A stretch of 64,000 bases of DNA from Mesorhizobium sp. CA8 (GCF_020164955.1 NZ_JAIUHG010000009.1:62001-126000); one strand, 5' to 3'. Positions 7,605 through 17,467 are shown, numbered from the stretch's first letter. Program-made: numbers and translations. The notes: generated from the sequence alone by a model not told the origin.

Positions 7605-9680
7605 TCACTGGGCCGCAAGTTGGGAGGTGCCGCCAGGATTGCATGCTTGCGGCATGACGCGCTGCCGAGGCGACAGACGGCCAAGCTGCTCCAGCAGGAT
7701 ATGGCAACGCAGCGTCGCCTCCGCCGCCCGGCGCTCTGGAGGCTCCACGGTCAGGCAGATATCACCCAGACGGCGATGACACTTTTGCGCATAGACGCAT
7801 CCATGACCAGCCGTGACAGGCGTGTTTTCGTCGGACGTCGTCTCAAGGATCGGCCTTTCGCTCCGCAAGGCGGCGTTCAGGAGTCGTTCCGTATAGGGAT
7901 GAAGCGGACCGTGATAGACGTCATCTACCAACCCGCTATGCACGACCTTGCCGCGGTAGACGATCATGACATCATCAGCGAACGCATGCACGACCGCCAG
8001 ATCGTGGGAAATGAAAAGGATCGCGGTACCGCGCTGCGCCTGCAGATGCTTCAACAATTGCAGGATCGATGCTTGGACCGAAACGTCGAGAGCCGACACC
8101 GCTTCGTCGGCGATGACCAGCGCCGGCGATCCCGCGAAAGCTCGCGCGATGGCTACCCGTTGTTTTTGACCGCCGGAGAGTTCGGCAGGGTAGCGATCCA
8201 TCAAAGCGGGATCAAGTTGCACGGCGAGCATCAGATCTCGTGCCCGTTGATCGACTGCGGATGCAGCTTTCAGGTTTGTCAGCTTGCGAATGGCGCGACG
8301 CAGTCCTGTTCCCACTGTGCGAGCGGGATTGAGCGTGCCACCCGGGTTCTGAAACACCATCTGCATGGCCGACGCGACCTTGTCTGACCGGCCACTTGGC
8401 GGCAGTTTGGAGCCTTCGAAACGGATGTACCCGTCGCTCGGCTGGTCCAGCCCGATAACCAGGCGCGCCAGCGTTGATTTTCCTGAGCCGGACTCTCCAA
8501 TAACCGCCAGGGTGCGCCCGCGGTACATGTGGAAGGAGATGTCGTCATTGGCGCGGACTGCTTGCCCATTCCCGGAGACTGCGCGATGGGGAAACAAGCG
8601 GGTCAGGTGATCGGCTTCCAACAAGGGGGCGGGCAAGGCTGCCGGAGCTGTATCGTTTCGAACAGCATCCTGCAGCGGAACGTCAGCTTGTTCCGTGATC
8701 GGGAAGTGGCAACGGACCCTGTCATCGGGTTGGAGATTGTTCAGCGCTCGCAACTGCGGATGCTCCTCAAGGCAGCTATCGGCGCGCGCGTTGGAGCAGC
8801 GGTCTGCAAATCGGCAGCCTTCGATGCGTGGTTCGCGTACTTTGGAGGGTATGTCGATCCCGGTTAGTAGGGCACGCTGGCCCCTTGCGGCGATGCGAGG
8901 CGTGCACGCCAGAAGTGCTCGCGAATAGGGATGCGAGGGCTCGTTCATGATCTGATCGGTTGGCCCGATCTCGACCAGTTCTCCCTTGTACATGACGCCG
9001 ATGCGTGAACACACCTGCGCCACAAGAGGCAAGTCGTGCGATATGAACAACATGCCCATTTGGCTGCTGGAACGGATTTCCGCGATAAGATCTACAATCT
9101 CCGCCTGGACCGAGACGTCAAGGGCCGTGGTCGGCTCGTCGAGCAGCATCAACGCAGGTCGGGCCAGCAACGCCATTGCGATAACAATCCGCTGCTTCTG
9201 GCCGCCGGACAGCTCAAAAGGGTAACTGCTTAGGACGCGATGAGTGTCGGCCAGCCTAACAGATCGCAGCGTGTGTTCTATACGCGCTTCCCGCTCCTCC
9301 CTCGACAGCACAGCCAATGTCGCGACCTCGCGCAACTGACGTCCTATCCGCAGCCGCGGGTTTAGCGAGGCCATCGGATCCTGATGGATCATCGCCAGTT
9401 TGCGTGCCCGAAGGTCTCGCAGGGCCGAGCTACGGAGTCCGTTGACGGGAATGCCGCATACCTGCACGCTTCCAGAGAGTATCCGCGCGCCACCCGTCAG
9501 ATGGCTCATCACGCTCATTGCCAGGGTCGACTTCCCACAACCAGACTCGCCCACAAGTCCCAGGGCCTCTCCCGATTCTATGGACAGCGATACCTCGGAG
9601 ACTGCTTCGATGGCCCGGCGTCCTTTGCCATAGGCGATCGTCAACGCTTCGACCTCAAGCACGGAGCTCACAATATCCAT
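7605..9680 (-). CDS. Peptide/nickel-type ABC transporter, fused double ATPase (DppD-DppF type)
   Basis: The 691-residue protein joins two complete oligopeptide-type ATPases. The first half has Walker A GESGCGKST, signature LSGGQKQR and Walker B MLLDEPTTALD. The second half has GESGSGKST, LSGGQKQR and LVIADEAVSALD. Both halves end in the Cys-containing solute-transporter extension (CRFADRC and CVYAQKC). The ATG at 9680 is chosen because AGAGGAG precedes it and the longer frame runs into the permease gene. It powers import through the two permeases encoded just upstream. Confidence 0.92.
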   Translation of the reverse strand: MDIVSSVLEVEALTIAYGKGRRAIEAVSEVSLSIESGEALGLVGESGCGKSTLAMSVMSHLTGGARILSGSVQVCGIPVNGLRSSALRDLRARKLAMIHQDPMASLNPRLRIGRQLREVATLAVLSREEREARIEHTLRSVRLADTHRVLSSYPFELSGGQKQRIVIAMALLARPALMLLDEPTTALDVSVQAEIVDLIAEIRSSSQMGMLFISHDLPLVAQVCSRIGVMYKGELVEIGPTDQIMNEPSHPYSRALLACTPRIAARGQRALLTGIDIPSKVREPRIEGCRFADRCSNARADSCLEEHPQLRALNNLQPDDRVRCHFPITEQADVPLQDAVRNDTAPAALPAPLLEADHLTRLFPHRAVSGNGQAVRANDDISFHMYRGRTLAVIGESGSGKSTLARLVIGLDQPSDGYIRFEGSKLPPSGRSDKVASAMQMVFQNPGGTLNPARTVGTGLRRAIRKLTNLKAASAVDQRARDLMLAVQLDPALMDRYPAELSGGQKQRVAIARAFAGSPALVIADEAVSALDVSVQASILQLLKHLQAQRGTAILFISHDLAVVHAFADDVMIVYRGKVVHSGLVDDVYHGPLHPYTERLLNAALRSERPILETTSDENTPVTAGHGCVYAQKCHRRLGDICLTVEPPERRAAEATLRCHILLEQLGRLSPRQRVMPQACNPGGTSQLAAQ

Positions 9681-9721
9681 TTGTCTTGCTCCTCTTTCTG
9701 GCCAAGCCTTCTGCCAAATGA

Positions 9722-10618
9722 TCAGGCGCGTCGCGCAACGGAGGCCACGGCGTCCGCGACAAGGTTGAAGCCAATCACCAAGGAGGCGATCGCCAGGCAG
9801 GGCACGAGGCTGATATGAGGCCAGACCAGCATGAAGGCCACGCCCTCCTTGACCATCCCGCCCCAGTCCGGGTCGGGCGGCGGCAATCCAAGCCCCAGGA
9901 AGCCGAGTGAGCCGATCTTGATGATCGTGTAGCCCATGCGCAGGCAAAAATCGACCAGCAGCGGTACGACCATGTTCGGCAGCAGCTCGAAGAACATGAT
10001 GTAGAGGCCGCTCTCATTGCGGATGCGAGCCGCGTCCACAAACTCCCTATCCTTCAGGTCAAGGACCATGCCCCTGACGATGCGAGCAACGGCAGGCGCC
10101 GTGCTGACGGTGACAGCGACAATTATGTTGGAGGAGGAAGGACCGATCGCGGTGATCAAAACGACGTAGAGAACAATCACTGGAAATGCCAACATGACAT
10201 CGCAAAGCTTCGTGACGATCGGGTCGATCAGCCTCGAGTAGCCGGATGCCAGGCCAAGCACGATGCCGAACGCGTATGAGGACAGAAGCGACAGGGGAGC
10301 GATGGTCAGCACGGAGCGGGCGCCGAATGCGATGCGCGCCCACACGTCACGACCGAGTTGGTCCGTACCCAGCAGGTGCAATGCCGAGGGTTCCGGCTGA
10401 GACAAAGCAGCGATGTCCTGCGCGTTCGGATCATATCCGGTCAGCAGCGGCGCAAATATCGCGACAAGACACCAAAGGACCACCGGAACGCAGCCGACGT
10501 AGAACAGCGGTGATCGAAGTAAGAGACTGTTCGAGACCGCTCGCCAGATTCGTTCAATGACAACCGGCGGCCTGCCATGACGAATCGGCGCCAGGAGCGG
10601 CTGGGTCTGATCGCTCAT
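9722..10618 (-). CDS. Peptide-type ABC transporter permease (DppC/OppC family)
   Basis: This 298-residue inner-membrane protein has the N-terminal segment and BPD_transp_1 domain of DppC/OppC permeases, including LLGTDQLGRDVWARIAFGAR and the EAA-type loop VDAARIRNESGLYIMFFELLPN. It overlaps the preceding permease gene by four bases (ATGA), indicating translational coupling. It forms the translocation channel with the DppB-type protein encoded at 10615-11631. Confidence 0.92.
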   Translation of the reverse strand: MSDQTQPLLAPIRHGRPPVVIERIWRAVSNSLLLRSPLFYVGCVPVVLWCLVAIFAPLLTGYDPNAQDIAALSQPEPSALHLLGTDQLGRDVWARIAFGARSVLTIAPLSLLSSYAFGIVLGLASGYSRLIDPIVTKLCDVMLAFPVIVLYVVLITAIGPSSSNIIVAVTVSTAPAVARIVRGMVLDLKDREFVDAARIRNESGLYIMFFELLPNMVVPLLVDFCLRMGYTIIKIGSLGFLGLGLPPPDPDWGGMVKEGVAFMLVWPHISLVPCLAIASLVIGFNLVADAVASVARRA

Positions 10619-11631
10619 GCTCGCGCCCTCATCTCGGGATTGAGGACCATGTAACCCACGTCGCTGGCAACCTGAGTAAGTATGACCACGACCAGCGAGA
10701 TCAGCGTACAGGCCTCGACCAGGGCGATGTCACCAGAGAGTGAGGCCTCCAAAAGCACTCGGCCGAAGCCTGGATAACCGAACACTACTTCTGTAACCAC
10801 AACACCCGAAACCAGCCAGCCGATCTGCAGCAAGATTACAGTAAATGGCGTGACCATGGCGTTCTTTAGCGCATGTACGAAAACCACTCGTCTAAAGGAA
10901 AGGCCCTTCAGGATTGCGGCTTTGATGTAGGGAGAGCGCATGACGTTCGTCATGGAGGTACGGACGGTGCGCGCCACATATCCGAAGTCATAAATGATCA
11001 ATACGGCCGCGGGCAGGATCAGCTGCGAACTCACCGACCAACCGGATGTCGTATCCAGGTTGCTTGCGCCAGGCAGCACCTGATAGGTGACGACAAATAC
11101 AAACATCAGGATCACGGCTGATGCGTATTCCGGCACCGAAGCGGCGACGGATGCGACCAATGAGAGCGACCGATCGATTGCCGATCCTTCATAGGCGCCG
11201 CAGACGATCCCGATTAGCATACCCAGCAGCGCGATACCGAAAAACGCGACGGTTGCGAGAAGCGCCGTGTTCTCGAGCGCGGGCAGAACCACTTCCACTA
11301 CCGGCTTTTTATAGAGTTGCGAGTAGCCGAAATTCCCAAAATATCGGGCGTCAACGACTGGCGAGCCGATCAGTCCCGACGTAACAACCGGGTCTTCGCG
11401 CAGGCCCACGACAACGCCAATCCAGCGAAGGTAACGAACAAGCAAGGGATCGTTGAGGCCGAGCTTCTCACTCAGCATCTGCCGCGAACTTTCGCTCGAA
11501 TAAGGCCCGAGGATCTTGGCGGAGACATTGGTCGAGGAATATTCCAGCAACACGAAAACCAGGAAAGATGCCACCAGCATCGTGGCCAGTGCGCTCCCGA
11601 CACGCGTCGCCAGCCGAACCGTGGGGTTCAC
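10615..11631 (-). CDS. Peptide-type ABC transporter permease (DppB/OppB family)
   Basis: The 338-residue integral membrane protein matches DppB/OppB permeases: an N-terminal membrane helix, GLNDPLLVRYLRWIGVVV, and a C-terminal EAA loop in the segment RSPYIKAAILKGLSFRRVVF. It starts with GTG, whose first G is also the last base of the FAH gene's TAG stop (TAGTG), so the two genes overlap by one base. It pairs with the DppC-type permease. Confidence 0.92.
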   Translation of the reverse strand: MNPTVRLATRVGSALATMLVASFLVFVLLEYSSTNVSAKILGPYSSESSRQMLSEKLGLNDPLLVRYLRWIGVVVGLREDPVVTSGLIGSPVVDARYFGNFGYSQLYKKPVVEVVLPALENTALLATVAFFGIALLGMLIGIVCGAYEGSAIDRSLSLVASVAASVPEYASAVILMFVFVVTYQVLPGASNLDTTSGWSVSSQLILPAAVLIIYDFGYVARTVRTSMTNVMRSPYIKAAILKGLSFRRVVFVHALKNAMVTPFTVILLQIGWLVSGVVVTEVVFGYPGFGRVLLEASLSGDIALVEACTLISLVVVILTQVASDVGYMVLNPEMRARA

Positions 11632-12512
11632 TACGCAACCTCCTGGAGAGCGTCCAAGCGCTCCTCGTCGACCACCTGGTTGCGCAAGACACCAATCTGC
11701 TCGATATCCACCTCCACGACGTCGCCGTGCTTGAGGAAGACTGGCGGATTGCGCGACTGACCGACGCCACTCGGCGTGCCCAGCACCAGGATGTCGCCCG
11801 GCTCCAGAGTCATCGCCTGCGAGACAATCGCGATCGCCTCGGCCACCGGAAAGATCATGTCGTCGGTATTAGCCGATTGCATGACGGCCCCGTTGATTCG
11901 CGTTTGAAGCCTCAATCCGCGCGCCAGGGGCGGCAGATCGGAAGCGGCTACCAGACCGGGGCCAAACGCGCCGGTGCTGTCGAAGTTCTTGCCGATGGTC
12001 CATTGGGTCGTGCGAAGCTGAAAGTCCCGGACGCTGCCGTCGTTGAAGCATGAATAGGCGCAGACGAACCCGGCTGCGTTTTCCATCGAGATGTGTCGGC
12101 CACGGCGGCCGATCACCGCGACGAGTTCTCCCTCATAGTCGAATTTGACAGACACCTGGGGACGCGTCAGAGCGCCCCCTGGTGCAGCCAGAGAGGTCGA
12201 CGAGCGCATGAAGATGCTCGGATACTCCGGCTTGTCAAAACCGCTCTCGGCAGCATGGTCGACATAATTCAGCCCGAAACATACGATTTTGCCGGGCCGG
12301 GGCAACGGCGGGAGCAGCTTCACCGAAGCCAGCGGCACTTTTGCGCCACGATAGGCTTTCGCCATCCGGACCGCCTCATCGAGGCGACCGGCCTGCACCA
12401 GTTCCAGCATCGTTGCCGGCAATCCCCTGTCGATTGCCCTCAGGGCAGCTACACCGTCGTCAAAGAGGTAGCCTGCTCGTTCGACGCCGTTGTCAACAAA
12501 GCTCACTAGCAC
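11631..12512 (-). CDS. Fumarylacetoacetate hydrolase (FAH) family protein
   Basis: This 293-residue protein has the FAH C-terminal fold with the metal-ligand pattern intact (FDYEGELVAVIG with ExE, and an Asp in FNDGSVRD), the Lys of GKNFD and the His of LNYVDHAAE. FAH-family enzymes cleave C-C bonds of acylpyruvates or hydrate, decarboxylate or isomerise catechol-derived diacids. Its position between the binding protein and the permeases suggests that it processes the imported compound. The specific substrate is unknown. Confidence 0.88.
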   Translation of the reverse strand: MLVSFVDNGVERAGYLFDDGVAALRAIDRGLPATMLELVQAGRLDEAVRMAKAYRGAKVPLASVKLLPPLPRPGKIVCFGLNYVDHAAESGFDKPEYPSIFMRSSTSLAAPGGALTRPQVSVKFDYEGELVAVIGRRGRHISMENAAGFVCAYSCFNDGSVRDFQLRTTQWTIGKNFDSTGAFGPGLVAASDLPPLARGLRLQTRINGAVMQSANTDDMIFPVAEAIAIVSQAMTLEPGDILVLGTPSGVGQSRNPPVFLKHGDVVEVDIEQIGVLRNQVVDEERLDALQEVA

Positions 12513-12526
12513 GTTACGTTCCTCTC

Positions 12527-14176
12527 TCAGACGAGTCCCAACTCTTCGCCGAAAATGTAGCCCGACGGGTGCATCTGAAAGCCGCCGATGTCAGACCTCA
12601 GATACGTATAGTTTGATTTCCAGATCGGCTGCACGATGGGGCCGTCGTCCTGCATGAGAAGCTCGATGTCCTTCATGATCAGCCGCCGCTGCTCGATGTC
12701 GACCGTGGCTTCAGCCTTGCTGAGCAGTTCATCGAGCTCCGGGTTGGAATAAGACGATTCGTTCCATGGTGTGCCGGTGCGGTAGGCAAGCGCCAGCTGC
12801 ATGATGGCCAACGGGCGGTGAGACCAGCGTGTGACACCGAACGGCACTTTGTCCCAAACTTCCCAATATTGAGCGCCTGGCAAAACCTTCAGCTTCACGC
12901 GGATGTTCGCTTCGGCCCACTGGGAGGTTACGCCCTGCGCCATGTTGACAAGATATTCGTAGTCGGCCGGAACGCTGAGCTCCAAATCGAGCCCGCTGGA
13001 ATAGCCTGCGGCCGCGAGAAGGCGTTTTGCTTCTGCAAGGTCGCGCTTCATCGGCGGTAGGGGCGCGTACTCCGGGTTGACGGGGGCAACATGATGATGC
13101 TCACCGACTTTGCCCCGGCCCCGCAGCGATAGTTGCAGGATCGCATCCGCATCCGTCGCAAGACGCAGCGCCTTGCGCACACGTGGGTCGTCGAACGGCT
13201 TGATATTGCACTTGCCCCGAATGACGCCCGTCGTCGAAGTCGCAATCTCATAGTATTTCAGGCCAGGAAACTTGCTTAGCACGTCGACCTGAGAGGCGTC
13301 CGCCTCGTAGAGCCCATCGATTTGCTTGGACGCAAGCGCGGCGATGGCTGTGCTGGCGTTGTCGCCGAGATCGTAAAACGCGAAAGTCTCGAGTGCTGGC
13401 TTCCTGTCCCAGTGGTTGGTCCGGGCCTTGTACACGATGCGGTTGCGCGGCTGGAACTCGACCACTTCGAACGCACCGGTGCCATTCGCACCGACACCGA
13501 AATTGCCATTGCTTTCCGGATCCATCATCGGCAGCGCGGTGTGGAAAAGATGCTCGGGAACCGCCAGCTGGGGCGCTTTCAGGTTCAAGCGCACGGTGAA
13601 GTCATCGACTTTCTCAATTGCGTTGGCGTCCCACAATGTGACTTTCTTCTTGTCGCCGGCTTTTTCCTCGTTGAGCATGTACGACTTGAACAAGCCGATG
13701 CTCGAGGAGCCGTTGGCATCGTCCAATGCAAACTTCAGGTTCCAGACAACGTCATCGGCGGTGAACCTTCGACCGGACCTGAAGGTCACGTCGTTGCGCA
13801 GTTTGAGTGTCCAGGTTTTGAGGTCTTCGCTCACATCCCATTTGGAGACGAGATTGGGTCGGGTGATATTGTCCGCGCCGGTGCGGGTCAGGTTGTCGAG
13901 CGTCTGCCGAATGATGTTGCTCTTCTGGGCGCTATCGACCTGAAACGGCTTGGTCACGTCGTCGACGCGCATCCCCAATTTGACCTCACCACCCGGCTTG
14001 AACGTCGGCTGGGCTTCTTGAGCTCGTGCCTGCGGGATGATTTTATCGGCCATCGCATACGCTGTCGCAGCTGCCGTGCCGAGCAAAGTTACGGTACGCA
14101 AGAACTCGCGGCGAGTAGCCCGGCCCTCGGAGAGCAAGGAGGCTGCCTTGGAGACATATGGATGATGATCGCTCAT
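12527..14176 (-). CDS. Peptide-type ABC transporter binding protein with Tat signal (SBP_bac_5)
   Basis: The 549-residue protein is a family 5 extracellular solute-binding protein, the receptor for the importer encoded downstream. Its N-terminus has a twin-arginine signal (TRREFLRTVTLLG, then AATAYA), so it is probably exported folded. The PNLVSKWDVSEDLKTWTLKLR segment is typical of the family. It is the first gene of a six-gene leftward operon ending at 6896 and is transcribed divergently from the Rieske oxygenase gene. Confidence 0.92.
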   Translation of the reverse strand: MSDHHPYVSKAASLLSEGRATRREFLRTVTLLGTAAATAYAMADKIIPQARAQEAQPTFKPGGEVKLGMRVDDVTKPFQVDSAQKSNIIRQTLDNLTRTGADNITRPNLVSKWDVSEDLKTWTLKLRNDVTFRSGRRFTADDVVWNLKFALDDANGSSSIGLFKSYMLNEEKAGDKKKVTLWDANAIEKVDDFTVRLNLKAPQLAVPEHLFHTALPMMDPESNGNFGVGANGTGAFEVVEFQPRNRIVYKARTNHWDRKPALETFAFYDLGDNASTAIAALASKQIDGLYEADASQVDVLSKFPGLKYYEIATSTTGVIRGKCNIKPFDDPRVRKALRLATDADAILQLSLRGRGKVGEHHHVAPVNPEYAPLPPMKRDLAEAKRLLAAAGYSSGLDLELSVPADYEYLVNMAQGVTSQWAEANIRVKLKVLPGAQYWEVWDKVPFGVTRWSHRPLAIMQLALAYRTGTPWNESSYSNPELDELLSKAEATVDIEQRRLIMKDIELLMQDDGPIVQPIWKSNYTYLRSDIGGFQMHPSGYIFGEELGLV

Positions 14177-14572
14177 TGGATTCCCCGTTTGTATGAATTT
14201 TTATGGTTTGCCGGCTTCGTTCGGCGAAGCCTTGTTTGAAGCATCGCCCGGCGCGAACCTCTGTCGCTATTGCATGTGGTCACACGCGATATCTGGTTGG
14301 TTATCGACCACCTCCCGGTTGGCATTGTTTCCAGCCTTATGTCCGACGGCGGATCAATGGTGGAAAGGTGGCGCAGGGTGCGGCCTCGGCAGGAAGGTCC
14401 GCAATCATCATTCCCAATATGGAGGCATAACAAAAAAGGAGGTCGCCTGCCTTCGCTGAGGGCTGCACATTAACTGGGAGCGGCAAGATGGGCCGACCAA
14501 GACGGGCCGACAATCTCCGATCCCCTGTCAGCGCGACGGCGGAAAAACATCAAAATCGAAGCGGGTCTCTCA
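14177..14572. promoter_or_regulatory. Divergent control region between binding-protein operon and Rieske gene
   Basis: This 396-base stretch holds no supportable gene. It must carry the promoters for the leftward importer operon and the rightward oxygenase operon. Visible structure includes an inverted repeat GGCTTCG-TTCGG-CGAAGCC at 14213-14231 and a direct repeat of GGGCCGAC at about 14494 and 14508. The LysR protein encoded at 17468-18421 or the GlxA-type regulator could act here, but I cannot assign an operator. Confidence 0.5.
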
Positions 14573-15685
14573 ATGGACAGCAATTCTTTCTCGTGCGATC
14601 TCGACCAGCGGGACGGTCTGACCTTCAGCCTCGACGCAAGATACTATACGGACCCGGCGATCTTCGATCTCGAGAAGGAAAGGATTTTCTTTCGCAACTG
14701 GCAATTTATAGCGCACAGTAGCGAGATCCCCAATGCTGGCGACTACGTCACGCGCAAGATAATCGACCAGGAAATAATCATCGTGCGCGGTCAGGATGAT
14801 GAGATCCGCGCATTCTATAACGTGTGTGTCCATCGTGCTCACACCTTGGTCCGTGGCGATGGCAATTGCGGCCGCGTGATGACCTGCGCCTATCACGCCT
14901 GGAGCTACAATCTCGACGGTACTCTGCGCGGGGCGCCTAACCACAAGCAGGTCGAGGGTTTCGATCGAGCCAAGGTGCGGCTTTCCGATGTGCGCGTCGA
15001 AATCTTCAGCGGTTTCATTTTCGTCAATCTCGACCCAGACGCCCGACCGCTACGAGATCTTACCGGAGACCTCGACAAGCAAATCGCCGCTTTTGTGCCG
15101 AACCACAACGATCTGCGCTTTCTGGTCGAGAAACGCATAGAGCATGACTGCGGCTGGAAAGTTTCGGTCGAGAATTTCAATGAGTGCTACCATTGCCTGG
15201 TGGTGCACAAGACGTTGCGGGAAAAAGTTCTCGATCTCGACACGTACCGCACTGCGGCAGAAGGCATATATATACGCCATTTTTGCGAAGGCCGCGCTCC
15301 CGGCGAGTCCTTGTATCGGTTTGATCCAGAGCAGGGTCAAAACATGGGCGCTTTCTTCATTTGGCCGAACGTTGCCATTGTCAGCTATCCGGGAGGGATC
15401 GTCAGTACACGACACTTCATTCCCATAAACAGCCGACAAACGATCTACAGCTACCGATGGTACACCGACGGTCGAGCGAACGACGATGACATTCTCGACA
15501 TGGCCCAGAAGCACTACGACACCAATGGTGTCGAGGATGCTGCCGTGGTCCACGAAGTGCAGAAGGGCCTTGAGAGCCGCGGCTACTCGCAAGGTCCGCT
15601 CATGATCGATCGTGGCCTGACCGAAAGCAGCGAGCACGGCGTCGGTCATCTACAGCGTCTCGTTCTGCAGGCATTGGCCTCATAA
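14573..15685 (+). CDS. Rieske non-heme iron oxygenase, large subunit
   Basis: The 370-residue protein has a complete Rieske [2Fe-2S] motif (C85-V-H87, C105-AY-H108) and the mononuclear iron site (H207, H212 and D322), with E204 in the bridging position of NECYHC. The layout resembles single-component-terminal oxygenases that demethylate quaternary amines (glycine betaine or stachydrine demethylase, carnitine oxygenase) rather than classic ring dioxygenases with a beta subunit. No reductase or ferredoxin gene is nearby, so electrons must come from elsewhere. It leads the rightward operon with the dehydroquinase-like and dehydrogenase genes. Confidence 0.9.
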   Translation: MDSNSFSCDLDQRDGLTFSLDARYYTDPAIFDLEKERIFFRNWQFIAHSSEIPNAGDYVTRKIIDQEIIIVRGQDDEIRAFYNVCVHRAHTLVRGDGNCGRVMTCAYHAWSYNLDGTLRGAPNHKQVEGFDRAKVRLSDVRVEIFSGFIFVNLDPDARPLRDLTGDLDKQIAAFVPNHNDLRFLVEKRIEHDCGWKVSVENFNECYHCLVVHKTLREKVLDLDTYRTAAEGIYIRHFCEGRAPGESLYRFDPEQGQNMGAFFIWPNVAIVSYPGGIVSTRHFIPINSRQTIYSYRWYTDGRANDDDILDMAQKHYDTNGVEDAAVVHEVQKGLESRGYSQGPLMIDRGLTESSEHGVGHLQRLVLQALAS

Positions 15686-15702
15686 CAAGCGGGGGAGCAT
15701 CC

Positions 15703-16200
15703 ATGAGGACCAGAAAGACCGAATGGTCGATCAGCTTGATCCATGCCCGCAAGCGGCGGGCGGCCTGGTGGGGACCAATCAAATCCAGCGAAGAATTGCT
15801 TGAAATCGTCTGTGACTATGGCAGGCGGCTTGGTGTGAAAGTCAATCCGTTCACGTCGGAATCTGAATCCGAGCTTGTGTCGCACATCTACAATGTAGCA
15901 GACCAAACGGACGCCTTCTTAGTGAACCCAGCCACTTTCACGACCTATGGCCGCAGCTTTCAAATGGCTTTGGTCGACACGGGCAAGCCGTATGTCGAGT
16001 GCCATTTCGCCAACCTGTCCAAGTGGTTCGAGGAGATTTCGCCACGTCAGCCGATCGAATCTATATTCACCCACCAGAGTTCGGGCATGGTGATGGGGCT
16101 GCGTCACTACAGCTTTGTCGGAGCGCTGGTGTCTCTCGTTCTGGCCCTGGACGATAAAAACTTCCTTGGCGCGAATGCTCGCAACGCCGAAGCGGCGTAG
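15703..16200 (+). CDS. Divergent type II 3-dehydroquinate dehydratase-like protein
   Basis: The 165-residue protein keeps the fold signatures of type II dehydroquinase: SESESELVSHIYNVA (family QSNhEGeLid), FLVNPATFT with the substrate-binding Asn, and ECHFAN with the catalytic His. The active-site Tyr of the REPxxYG lid is replaced by Trp (RRAAWWG), and the RExFR arginines that follow the His motif are lost (KWFEE). It is probably a paralog with a changed reaction, working on the product of the Rieske enzyme encoded 17 bases upstream. A biosynthetic AroQ role is unlikely in this operon. Confidence 0.75.
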   Translation: MRTRKTEWSISLIHARKRRAAWWGPIKSSEELLEIVCDYGRRLGVKVNPFTSESESELVSHIYNVADQTDAFLVNPATFTTYGRSFQMALVDTGKPYVECHFANLSKWFEEISPRQPIESIFTHQSSGMVMGLRHYSFVGALVSLVLALDDKNFLGANARNAEAA

Positions 16201-16476
16201 CCGCAGAGGGCTGGCAGAACAAGTTGCCATGCCCCTGTGAAGTTCGGCCGCAGGACACGAGATGCCGCCGCAAAGCTGCTAGCCGGACATGCGATGGTCG
16301 GCAGAGCGAAAAAGTCCCGCTGAAGCGGGTGATGATACGCACCAATGAGCACGCTGTCGCCGACCCGGCTGTCCTCGAGGATTTCCGCCTGATCAGCTCG
16401 CCTCCGCGACTTGGCGCGCCCCGCAAAAGTCCCTTCCCGACCAGCCCATTGCAAATGCAAGCTTAGGAGTTTTCTT

Positions 16477-17379
16477 TTGTCTCAGACCATAGGTTTTCTG
16501 GGCCTCGGCAAGATGGGGCAGCCCATGTGCGAACAGCTCCTGAAGGCGGGATTCCAGACCTTCGTCGTCGATCCTTCGGACGAGGCTGCCGGTCGGCTGG
16601 AGCGCCAGGGCGCGGTGCGCTTGCGGACGCCCAAGGCCTTGGCCGATCATGCCGCGATCGCGGTGATGATGCTGCCGACACCCGAAATCGTCGAGGAGAC
16701 GGTACTCGGCGTGGACGGTCTCGTCCACGGAGCCAGGCTAGTCTGCGCTATCGATATGGGCACCAGCGGTTCGGCCTTGGCGGTCAGGATCGGTGAGGTC
16801 CTGCACCGGAATGGAAAGCGGTTCGTCGATGCGCCGGTGACAGGCGCGATCAAGGGGGCTCAGACCGGTACACTAACGATCATGGCGAGCGGGATGCCCG
16901 AAGACATCGACTTCGCTTCGACCGCGCTTGCCGCGCTCGGGAAGATGCATCGCGTGGGCAGCCAACCGGGGATGGGCCAGACGATGAAGCTCATTAACAA
17001 TTTGGCATCGGCAGCGAACATGGCTGTCACCACCGAGGTGATGGTCTTGGGCCGGAAGGCCGGCCTGGACTGCCAGCAGATGCTCGACATCATGAACGCC
17101 GGCTCGGGCCGCAACTCGGCGTCTGAAGACAAGTTCCCGGACGCCATCATGCCGCGAACGTTCAACTTCGGCTTCCCCATGGACCTTCAGATCAAAGACC
17201 TGAAGCTGTGTATGGACGAGGCGTTGCGGCTGCGTGTACCGATGCACGTCGGCAGCAGCGTGTTCCAGCTCTGGTTCCATTGGTTGACACAGGGATCCGA
17301 CAAACGCGATTTCACAACCATCGTGGAGATGATCGAGACGTGGTCTGGCGTAAAGATCGAATCGTCAGCCCAGAAATAG
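16477..17379 (+). CDS. 3-hydroxyisobutyrate dehydrogenase-family NAD(P) oxidoreductase
   Basis: This 300-residue beta-hydroxyacid dehydrogenase has the N-terminal Rossmann motif GFLGLGKMGQPM, the substrate-binding GTSGS segment, and the catalytic Lys in MKLINN near residue 170. I choose a TTG start at 16477 because TAGGAG lies seven bases before it and the Rossmann strand follows at once; the longer frame from 16411 would add 22 residues with no family counterpart. It probably oxidises a hydroxy acid or reduces a semialdehyde formed by the two upstream enzymes. Confidence 0.87.
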   Translation: MSQTIGFLGLGKMGQPMCEQLLKAGFQTFVVDPSDEAAGRLERQGAVRLRTPKALADHAAIAVMMLPTPEIVEETVLGVDGLVHGARLVCAIDMGTSGSALAVRIGEVLHRNGKRFVDAPVTGAIKGAQTGTLTIMASGMPEDIDFASTALAALGKMHRVGSQPGMGQTMKLINNLASAANMAVTTEVMVLGRKAGLDCQQMLDIMNAGSGRNSASEDKFPDAIMPRTFNFGFPMDLQIKDLKLCMDEALRLRVPMHVGSSVFQLWFHWLTQGSDKRDFTTIVEMIETWSGVKIESSAQK

Positions 17380-17467
17380 AGGGACGCACCCTGAAATCCG
17401 GCTGTGGGAAATCTGTCGGAAGCTATCCAAACTGCCGGATGAGGAAAGCGCTCCGATGGGCTCGCAC

